DNA from: Strongylocentrotus droebachiensis
Taxonomy: Eukaryota > Echinodermata > Echinoidea > Camarodonta > Strongylocentrotidae
Direction of reading: 5' to 3'
Length of the DNA: 64,000 bases
Assembly: GCA_035222895.1 (NCBI GenBank)
Contig: JAVYIG010005356.1
Location: forward strand, 1 to 64,000
Shown here: positions 56,891 to 64,000 of the stretch, piece by piece
Numbering within the stretch: position 1 is the stretch's first letter
How the letters are laid out: each line of letters starts with the position of its first letter
Notes under the pieces: model-generated
Database searches by the model: none
The model's input: only the letters and a program-made list of their open reading frames with translations
What the model was told of the DNA's origin: nothing
Translations under genes and position numbers: made by a program

Positions 56891-59800
56891 ACATATACAC
56901 CAAATGAAATATGCCGGGTAGGGTACATACTAATGTACATTACAAAAAACGTTGGATCGGTTAGTCTACATTGTACATGTACATCGATTGTGAGCTGATT
57001 TACTTTAAGACAAAACAAAGGGATGTAGAGTTATGGACCTGTTTTTATACCAATTACTGGCTGCCTCCCTTGTCCTGCCCACTCCCCAGCCCATTTGTAT
57101 ATTGTATTCTCTGTGCTTGCAGAGCAATATCTTTTCTCTAATTTACTTAGAAGTACCAGTAGCCGGTGATTATTCCACTGCATGGGGCATACTTGTGTCT
57201 CACTCTCAGTCCAATCCATAGACCGTGAAGGGGGTATTAAGAGAAGATGTGTAAATATAGTTCTTAAATCCCCTACTTGAAGATTCACAAGCATTCTTTA
57301 GAAGCACCATTCAAGCTACATGTACACATGTACCTGTGGAGTGAACCTCGTTAACTGTTTGTTTGTGTAGTGAAGTTTCTCAATTCATTGTTATGCTTTA
57401 CCATTAACAAGCACAGAAGGGTAGACCTGATGAAAAATAAAATAAAATCAGAGCTTTTAGTGAGCTTTGACATTCCACCTTTTTTTATGGGAAGGACATT
57501 TTTGATGAGTGGGTTGGAGTACCTTTATTGTTGACAGGGCTAGCTGTTTCCGCGGTTGAATACTTTACCATTGAAAGTCAGTTTGGCGGTTTCCTAAACC
57601 AAGAAGTGATTGTGTAATTACCTGCAAGTTACTCTGTATAGGCCTAGACATGTTTCCATTCAGTCGTATCCCACGCTATGTAAATCAAGCTTTATTATAA
57701 TACACGTTTACCACTTTACCTACAAATGCTATTCTGTATACCATGTACAATACATCAGGAATACTAGTGCATCCTTTCTAACAGTGTGTGAGGCTAGTCT
57801 GTTGATGATTGTAATATTGTAGCACTGATATTTATATGTAATGTGCAATGAACATTAAGTATAAGAAGAAGATAGAGGAAGTAGAAACAATAAGAGAAGA
57901 AGGGAGAAGAGGAAAAAGAAAATAGAAATAAACAGATGAAGAGGATTTGGAAGAAGAAGAGGAGGAGGACGATAAAAAAAAAAGAAGGAGAAGAGAGATC
58001 ACAAAGAAGAGAGATCACAAAGAAGAGACATACTCTGTACATGTACATGTAAAGAAGAAAAGAGAAGGAGGGGGGGGGGGGGGAGAAGAGGAAGAAAGAG
58101 AAGATTAAGAAGAAAAAAATAGGAATACAATGGAAAGAACAGAATAATTGGACAAGACGGCTGGTATCATTATCCCATCATGCTTTTAAATCCATCCCGT
58201 CTCAGCTGACGAGATGAAATATTCATCCAAATCTCTATTGAGACCATTATCTGATCTCTGACATAATGAGTTATATCACCCTGCGGCTTTAAGTTAAAGA
58301 GCGCTTGCTTTATCATGTGCAGGCTCAGTGTGTGACTTTGACATTTCTATGGATGAAAATTACTCACAAGTTTCGCAACATTGAAATGTCAAGTTGGCCC
58401 AAAGTTCGCTTGATTGATGCATTATTAAAAGCCATTATCAATTTAACTTTAAATACCTATCATGGTACCCTTTGCTCTGGATTTTGCTCTGGATTTGTTT
58501 TGTAAACACTGCAGAGCTTTCTGGCAACAGCACAGATATATATTTCATTCAGGAAGTTCAAATGTGTTTACCCTCATGTTTTTGTGTATTAATGCTCCTT
58601 CACAAATTATACTAAATTTATATATTTGGTATTTGCACAAATTTAGTTCCTCTTCAGTATTCTATGCATATTTAAACAGCCATCATTACTGTTATATGAC
58701 TCGTTATGTAAATGGTTACAGTTAAAATGAGGAAGATTTCACTTTTCCTGGACAATTTCCAACAGAACTCATCGGAACAAAAACATAATTTTTATGCTGT
58801 TTAGAATGATTAAAATCAACTTATATGAAAGTTATAATCAAGTTCATCCTGTCAGAGTGCCCATGTTCGTACACTAAGGAACCCTTACAGCACATCATTA
58901 CCTGTTATGACGATTAACAACAAACTTCTTCATTTGGCATTCAAATTAAGTGGACTCCTAGATAGGTGGATGTATCTGTTATTTTTGTCTTATTGCTGTT
59001 GGCAGTTTCTATTTTTCCTCAGTATTTTTTGTATTGAAGGGTACAACAGGTGGATCGTATTTAAGACAAAGTACTTAATTAACTTTGAAGGTGGCCTTGA
59101 CCTTGAACTGCTCAATGGGGGTCATGTTTAATATTTTGCTCATGATATTCAGAAGTTATGGCGTGACTTCAAGGGCACATGCACCCCTATCTAAAGGTAA
59201 AGAAGAGGAAAAATAAAAAGGAAAGGAAGAGGGGAAGGAAACATGAACAAAAATGTGACGATCTCCTTCCACACCACACCTAATCCCCCAAATTAATAGC
59301 CTTGTTAATTAGCATTTCATCCTCTGAGTAAAACTAGTCTCTCTCCCCCCCCCCCCCCCCCCCCCTTTCCCCAAATGATGTCAGCACCCCCTCATATGAA
59401 ACTAATACGATGAAGGCGTTAAACACATTTTGGTATTTCAAATACTTTAAATAGTTTAAAACTATATCGTCGGTTGGCTGGCAGAAGGGCGTTAGCTCAA
59501 AAACTACTTTTCGATTTATTCGCAATTAAAGATTTGTTTTATTTTTAAACTGCTTTCCGTCCCGAAAATTTGTTTAAAACTTAAAGGACTAATAGAAATC
59601 TTATAGTAGAATACGGCCACAATTTTTTTCTTCAGAAAAAAGTCAGCTTTATAAAGTTTGAGGCGATTTTAGCGCTAACGCCCTTCTGCTTAATGCTTCA
59701 TTTTTTACCTAAAATTTGAGCTAATGCCCTTCTGCCAGCCAGGCGACGATATATTTATATAGGCAGCAACTAGCAAGTACTGGTATAGACTGCCATTTAG

Positions 59801-62031
59801 AACGTTGCCTGAAGGGTTTTATATGGAGTAAAAATAAATTGGCCTAGGTTTATCCCTTGAATGTTTTCTGAAAGTGTACAAGTCTGCTATCCTTTAGAGA
59901 CAGAGAATTGGGTCAAATATCCGGCAATCATTAGTGAGATTTAATGGGTGATTTTTTGGGTGCATGAAACTACAGGCAGGGCCTATAGCATACCATCATT
60001 GGGTATATATACATGTATGCAGTACGATAGTGTATGTGGCATTGGGCAACAATACTATGTACATACAATTACAGATATACATGTACATGTACATGTACAT
60101 GTACATGCATGTCATACAAATGATAGAGATAAATCACAACATATGGACTTTGCGTAGGCCATGTCAATTCTTCAAAGTTCAAAATGATGAGTGATAATTA
60201 ACTTTGCCTGAATGTAGTGTGCACACATTATGGTAGTATACTACACATTGCACTTCATACAGTACCGGTATGCATGAGTTGTACAGACATGTTTATGACC
60301 CCTTTTTGTATTGTGTTATCAAAATTTGTCATTATTGATTATTAAAACTATTGGTGTCAAAATTAATAGTCAGGAAGGCAAAAATGAATCTGATAATGTT
60401 AAAAGATAACAAAAATTGTTGTTTAATTAATAGTCAGTAACGAAATGTACACATAGGTATCAAACTAATTGTCAAAATAAGAAAGAATTTCATGAAAATA
60501 TGAAAAGAATCATGTCTGAAAGTTTGTTTGTTTTTGCTGATGCTTGATCAAGCGTATTTCAGGTACATCTATCATTGACAAAAGTCAACCCACATAACAT
60601 TGTTGAGGCACAGCCGCACAGGTGATGAAGTGCTGTGTAAACAGTGTGCATTGTGTGGGAGAAGTGTGACAGTCAAGTTATTCTGTTTGAATAATATATT
60701 GTTAAAGATTCATGGAGTGTGTTTGAAAGCACCCTTGACGTAAACTGTGGGCATTTTTTTCTGAAGTCAAATTTAAAGGTCTGTATTCAAAGGGGAAACT
60801 GAGAAGGTTGAGTCCATGAAGTGTGGCTTATTTCACTTTGGATAAAGGCAGCAAGGTCTTTTAATCATCCTATGAAAATTACTCATTATACAAGCATGAG
60901 TGGACTGTTAAAAAAAGTTGTCAAGCTCCATACTGTGAAAGAATGAAGCACAAGATTCAATTTGTGACAACAAAAATCTCTTAACTTATTTTAGTGAGGT
61001 TCACACTGCAGTTCATTAACATTAAGTTTAGCTCTTGGTTTCAATCTTCAAAGTTGTCTTGTATAGTATTAGGGACCGTGCAGACACACTTGTGGTTACA
61101 AAATTTTCAGTTTAATATAACTCAAAGTTACAACCACGACAGATCTTAAAGCCTGTCTGTACTAGTTTGGCCAGGAGGGATTAGACCACCCAGCATGGTC
61201 AATGACAGGTGGTTATCTCATCAACTCAGCTCTCAATTAACATAAGAAAAAGAGGATTATGGGGGACCAACGGGCACTGCTTAGGCACTGTTTCTATATA
61301 GAGGGAGTAAGTAGTGCAGTGAGGCTTTAAGGTTAGTGTGATAACTACAAGCAGCCGGGGGTCCTCACTCGAAGTTATGTGCTGTCTGGACACAATTAAA
61401 TTTGAGGTTACGCCAGCCTGTAGTTTGCTTTCTCTGGCTTGTACCAGTGGTACAATGTACATGTATAACTTTGAATACTCATTGTTTTGGCCATGTGTGA
61501 ACCATCATCGTTGTAGGTGGATAATTGTACACTGTACATGTAACTTTAAACTTAAAGTTATCGGTAAGCGAACTTGAAACTTAAAACTTCAACTAAAACT
61601 TAAAATAAAGCTATGACGGTACCATGTGAACGTAGCCAGTGTTTTACATTCTGAGATAATATTGTGCATGGGATTTATTAAAAATGTAATGGGTAATACG
61701 ATCTGATGTGCCCATAGATTGACCCTGATCAGTCCTTTCTGCAGATGATTTGATCTTGAAATTAGAACATCTGCATATTCCTAACAGACTTTCCCACTTC
61801 CCAGCTTGACTGCATTCATATTTGTTGGGATGCAGTAATTATGATCATTTTTGTGTATTTATTGGAGATTCATTTGTTTGGACATTTCTTCCTTTTTTTT
61901 AACCTACTGTGTATGTATTATTTTGTTGATTGCATGAGTATTTATTCTGATAATTAAAATGTTGGTCTGAGCCAGTAGATCAGAATTTTGTATTATAGTT
62001 ACAGTGTATATTTCATGATAAAATACCCCTG

Positions 62032-62095
<64 letters not shown>

Positions 62096-64000
62096 TCTCT
62101 CTTTATATATACACCTGTACCTCTCTCTCTTTCTCTCACTTTATATATATATATATATCTTTCTCTCTCTCTCTCTCTCTTTATCTCTTTTTCTCTCTAT
62201 CTGCTTTCTCTCTATGATTTAGCTATTCACTTAAATATACAGTTAATTACTTTATTTACATCTTTACCGTTTCTTTTTCTGCAGATGTGTGATCGTGGTC
62301 TTCAATCCAAGAAGAAATAAACAGTTCCATATCTTCAACCAGTCAAGGTAAGCAATACACACTTTCAAATTGAAATAACAATGACTGCCAAAAGAAAAAT
62401 AAACTTTTGTAATGATTCATGTTGTAACAGTCATTCATACTCTAAATTCAATCAGTTCTTTCATTTGATGAGAATTAAATTAAACATTGATAAACTGTAT
62501 GTACAAATGTTTATTTTATTAGGTTTCTGTATACCTGTAGATTATTTGATATACTAGAAAACACAAGCTGTATATCAAGAAATTGTAATCAAATGCCATA
62601 TGTTTGTATTTTCTTTGACTCTTTCTTCATATATCTTATATGCATGTTTAAATCTGTCAAATAAAGATTTAACAAACCAAAGTAGTTTACACAAGAAAAT
62701 ATCAACAGAATCCATCAGAATGTAATTTTTTTGTAAGCAAAATAAGTCCATGCTCTTTTACTCTTTCTTTTACGAGACAATCCTACGTTTCGCTCCAATA
62801 GCCTATCAACCTGTGCACATTGTATGAGACAAGCTTATTATGGGTGATTTGTGGTTGCCAAGTTACCTGTTTTTGAGAGTATAAGTGGGTAATTTTTCAC
62901 CCGTAACGTCCCCAAATTGGTCCATTTGCAGACGTCATGGCACCTTACTTGCACTTTTGAATGCAATGTTTAGACAATAAAGAGGTTTGATCTGTAGAAT
63001 TTTAGCAGATTGTTGCAAATTGTTGCCAAACGGTATTACGTGGGCTCTTCAATAGTTAAGCATACCCTCTTGAAACGGGTGAGATAAGCAAATAGGAATG
63101 AACTCAAAGCCAGCTGTGTACTTGCACTCTTCGCATTGCCAGATTTTATGTTAAAAAGAAAGGAATTTGTTGTTGGTGGTGGCAAAGTCAAAAACGACAA
63201 AAAAATGTTTGTGGAATTTATCATAATTGATCAGGGGTGCATGAAGTGTGAAAAGTGTCTTTTGAGAGCCAAAAGGCCATTAACTGTAGTGTTGAAGCAG
63301 AGGAGTTAATGCCCTTCTGACTATCAGCAGATGAAATATAGGATGTAACCACTATAAAAGTTCAAGGTCTGAACGCAAGTTAAACTGTCTAGCTGGAGGT
63401 TGAAAAAGCCTTCATTGTCTTGCTAGTAATTGCTATCCGAATAATTACACAGCATACTTTATTATGTTAAAAAACTCACAATGGGAAATTTCAATTTTGC
63501 TTTCTTTTGTCATAATTTTTTCAATTTGTTTTTTTGACACATGATACTAGTATTCAATAGATGGTATCACCTATCCAGCTATAAACCATCAAAATTAATA
63601 TGCTTTCATACAACAAAGACATTTCCAAGGCTAACCCAAGGTACAAATAATTGTTACTCGGTTTGATGGTTTCAAGAACTTTACAAACTTTAATAATAGC
63701 TACCTGGGGAGGTCAGAACTATTTGGTAACAGACTTTGTTGAAGTTGAATATTACAGTTTTAAACCTATGCAGAAATAATTACATGGATCAGAGAAGAGG
63801 TCATTATTTTCAATTGTTGATTTCAAATGAACACTAATACTTCAATGTAGGTTTGTCAAAAAGCTAGAAATTGACATTCAGTGGCAAATCTGAAGACTTT
63901 GAGTTGTGGCTTTTTGCCAGAAGTAAACCTGCTTTGAATTTTTAGTGTGCATTGTAGGAGACAGACAGACAGGGAAGAGCAAGAGTGAGACCTTAACCCA
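45279..64000 (+). CDS. MAPKBP1/WDR62-like WD-repeat protein, 5' end only
   Basis: Exons visible: 45279-45386, 46754-46845, 62285-62347; the joined frame is 87 codons plus two bases and stays open past the last visible donor (GTAAGC). It encodes a basic N-terminus, then [51 protein letters not shown]. Vertebrate MAPKBP1 (VTLEKVLGITV ... GLACDPRSGLVAYPAG CVVVLFNPR) and WDR62 (GLTCDPGTGHVAYLAG) share this block at the first WD repeat. Known roles: JNK-pathway scaffolds; WDR62 acts at spindle poles and MAPKBP1 in JNK/NF-kB signalling and at mitotic spindle poles. The remaining WD repeats lie beyond the window. Which paralogue is undecided; the gene probably predates the vertebrate split. Confidence 0.9.
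45387..46753 (+). other. MAPKBP1-like intron 1
   Basis: 1.37 kb. Contains a retroposon-3'-UTR-like block (about 45660-45745, CTGGTCCCCATGGAAGACCA), the TTAGGG-bearing MITE, and at 46421-46560 a decayed end of the 48.7 kb element family (GGGCATTATGTTTTCGAGTT). Confidence 0.6.
45763..45966. mobile_element. MITE with AGAATACCCCACCA ends, carrying TTAGGG repeats
   Basis: Perfect inverted ends AGAATACCCCACCA (45763-45776) and TGGTGGGGTATTCT (45953-45966), extendable with one mismatch into AACTT on the outside. An internal (TTAGGG) array starts at 45807 with six consecutive units, then degenerate ones to about 45870. No coding capacity. Confidence 0.8.
46754..46845 (+). CDS. MAPKBP1-like exon 2
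   Basis: Acceptor TTCCACAG, donor [26 protein letters not shown] and [11 protein letters not shown]: the family block preceding the first WD repeat. Phase 0 start, phase 2 end. Confidence 0.95.
48732..49690. mobile_element. TIR element with 151-bp tandem repeats
   Basis: Ends TATGCCTCCG (48732) and CGGAGGCAT (to 49690), possibly extending to 49725 through the palindrome TCGACTGCGCGCAGTCGA. After a GTCCGTCCGTACGTACG-rich start, a unit beginning CTCGTGATCGCGTTATCTGA repeats at 48845, 48996, 49147, 49298, 49442 and, degraded, 49585 (spacing 151, 151, 151, 144, 143). Non-autonomous; no transposase frame. Confidence 0.85.
48949..48968 (+). promoter_or_regulatory. Three AGGTCA half-sites spaced by one base (first of five occurrences)
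   Basis: AGGTCAAAGGTCAAAGGTCA: overlapping direct repeats with one-base spacing (DR1), the consensus for RXR, HNF4 and COUP-TF-type nuclear receptors. Repeats at 49100-49119 and 49251-49270; the copies at 49402-49414 and 49547-49559 have one DR1 only. Function is not implied; the sites belong to the mobile element. Confidence 0.5.
50096..50232. repeat. (CCCCCT)n array
   Basis: About 22 units of the CCCCCT/CCCCTC type, imperfect. The opposite strand is (GGGGGA)n, a strong G-quadruplex candidate, and this strand could form an i-motif. Poly-Pro/Ser/Leu and poly-Glu/Gly open frames here are artefacts. Confidence 0.95.
50690..53040. mobile_element. 2.35 kb TIR element with eight 15-bp motifs
   Basis: Perfect 18-bp inverted ends GGGCAGGTCCAAGCTATT (50690-50707; 53023-53040), flanked by a 4-bp duplication AGGA (50686-50689, 53041-53044). 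The motif GTGACGTACGGGACA occurs at 50714, 50883 (14 of 15), 51079 and 51095 on the + strand at left; in reverse at 52492, 52512 and 52847 at right; and once more on + at 52682. The longest frame (52475-52137, - strand, 112 codons) matches no transposase that I recognise. Presumably non-autonomous or of an unrecognised superfamily. Confidence 0.85.
56647..56888. mobile_element. MITE with poly-G/poly-C ends
   Basis: Begins with a 17-base G run then TACTCAGATTT, and ends AATATGTGAGTA then a 29-base C run; GGGGGTACTCA and TGAGTACCCCC are the inverted ends. Inner blocks TACCCATTTTTAAGGGTC and TGTTTAGGGGGTGTTTTTGT. Other lone G/C runs in the window may be remnants of the same family. Confidence 0.7.
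57850..58110 (+). repeat. Polypurine tract
   Basis: About 260 bases almost entirely A and G, with GAAGAAGAGG-type repeats and a G run at about 58068-58083, broken by a short ACATGTACATGTA stretch. Such tracts can form triplex DNA. Non-coding. Confidence 0.8.
59462..59756. mobile_element. MITE with GGCTGGCAGAAGGGCGTTAGCTC ends
   Basis: Left TATATCGTCGGTTGGCTGGC then AGAAGGGCGTTAGCTC; right GAGCTAATGCCCTTCT then GCCAGCCAGGCGACGATATA. An inner reverse copy, GCGCTAACGCCCTTCTGC, lies at about 59670. Related AGAAGGGCGTTAAC fragments occur at about 34930 and 63260-63330. Confidence 0.85.
60078..60112. repeat. (TACATG)n repeat
   Basis: Five to six ACATGT units, a self-complementary repeat. Shorter copies of the same hexamer occur at many places (for example 49735-49756). 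Confidence 0.8.
61149..61330 (-). mobile_element. Non-autonomous repeat, copy C
   Basis: GCCTGTCTGTACTAGTTTGG, CCAGGAGGGATTAGACCACC, GCTCTCAATTAACATAAG and CTATATAGAGGGAGTAAGTA are the reverse complement of the 23174-23345 repeat, with extra length at the right. Confidence 0.7.
62040..62220. repeat. (CT)n and (AT)n microsatellite
   Basis: CT repeat of about 50 bases (62040-62091), then alternating TATA and CT blocks to about 62215, just 70 bases before MAPKBP1-like exon 3. The pyrimidine run could act as an unusually long polypyrimidine tract. Confidence 0.9.
62285..62347 (+). CDS. MAPKBP1-like exon 3
   Basis: Acceptor TTTCTGCAG, donor GTAAGC. 63 nt: completes the split Gly, then [20 protein letters not shown] and R with phase 2 out. 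Family equivalent: CVVVLFNPRKNKQHHI. An in-frame-looking ATG...TAA here belongs to a different frame. Confidence 0.95.
62348..64000 (+). other. MAPKBP1-like intron 3 (start)
   Basis: No fourth exon was found before the window ends. AT-rich; a fragment of the AGAAGGGCGTTA repeat lies at about 63255-63330. Confidence 0.55.

Larger units (their letters stand above)
46846..62284 (+). other. MAPKBP1-like intron 2 (15.4 kb)
   Basis: Large intron made mostly of repeats: DR1-bearing TIR element (48.7-49.7 kb), CCCCCT array (50.1 kb), 2.35 kb TIR element (50.7-53.0 kb), poly-G/poly-C MITE (56.6-56.9 kb), purine tract (57.85-58.1 kb), AGAAGGGCGTTA MITE (59.5 kb), ACATGT repeats (60.08 kb), repeat copy C (61.2 kb) and CT microsatellite (62.0-62.2 kb). 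Between these I see no gene. A (GGTT)n run near 53873-53888 precedes an antisense A-rich retroposon-like segment. Confidence 0.6.

Noticed and set aside
61988..62320. Ser-Leu repeat protein
   Set aside because: Translation of CT microsatellite; the true exon 3 uses another frame.
1..64000. CRISPR array, bacterial operon, riboswitch or prophage
   Set aside because: No direct repeats with unique spacers of fixed size; the gene structure is clearly animal with spliced exons.

Overview
This is animal genomic DNA: long AT-rich introns, GT-AG splice junctions, tRNA-derived SINEs, many short inverted-repeat elements, poly-G/C runs and microsatellites, with no bacterial-style operons. The gene content and repeat types suggest a marine invertebrate deuterostome. 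A sea urchin is my best guess, from general impression only.

Three protein genes could be reconstructed by joining exons by hand; splice phases agree throughout. (1) A TTC7 orthologue on the + strand (407-31116), 19 exons and 844 residues, scaffold of the plasma-membrane PI4-kinase III alpha complex. (2) A PLP fold-type II serine racemase / serine-threonine dehydratase-like gene on the - strand (44461 down to 35041), nine coding exons and 319 residues. (3) The 5' end of a MAPKBP1/WDR62-type WD-repeat gene on the + strand (starts 45279), with three exons visible, a 15.4 kb second intron, and the rest beyond the window. Genes 1 and 2 converge on a repeat-filled gap (about 31.1-34.9 kb). Genes 2 and 3 diverge from a CpG-containing region with ETS and GC-box motifs (about 44.7-45.3 kb).

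The most unusual structure is repeated duplication of individual exons. The PLP-enzyme gene has two intact, diverged terminal exons in tandem (35041-35178 and 35916-36053), each with acceptor, same phase, same length and a stop, so two alternative C-termini are possible. TTC7 has a run of about seven decayed copies of its last exon downstream of the stop (31117-32440); one keeps a splice acceptor and the right phase. TTC7 also has three truncated copies of exon 13, one copy of exon 14 split by a mobile element, and one partial copy of exon 18.

The rest is mobile DNA: a 2.35 kb terminal-inverted-repeat element with eight copies of a 15-bp motif; a TIR element with a 151-bp tandem repeat carrying nuclear-receptor-type DR1 half-sites; a palindrome with a second palindromic element inserted at TTAA; a small element containing TTAGGG repeats; two related families of tRNA-derived SINE; a decayed LINE reverse-transcriptase end; and several MITE families. 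The three genes have no evident shared pathway; they are simply neighbours.
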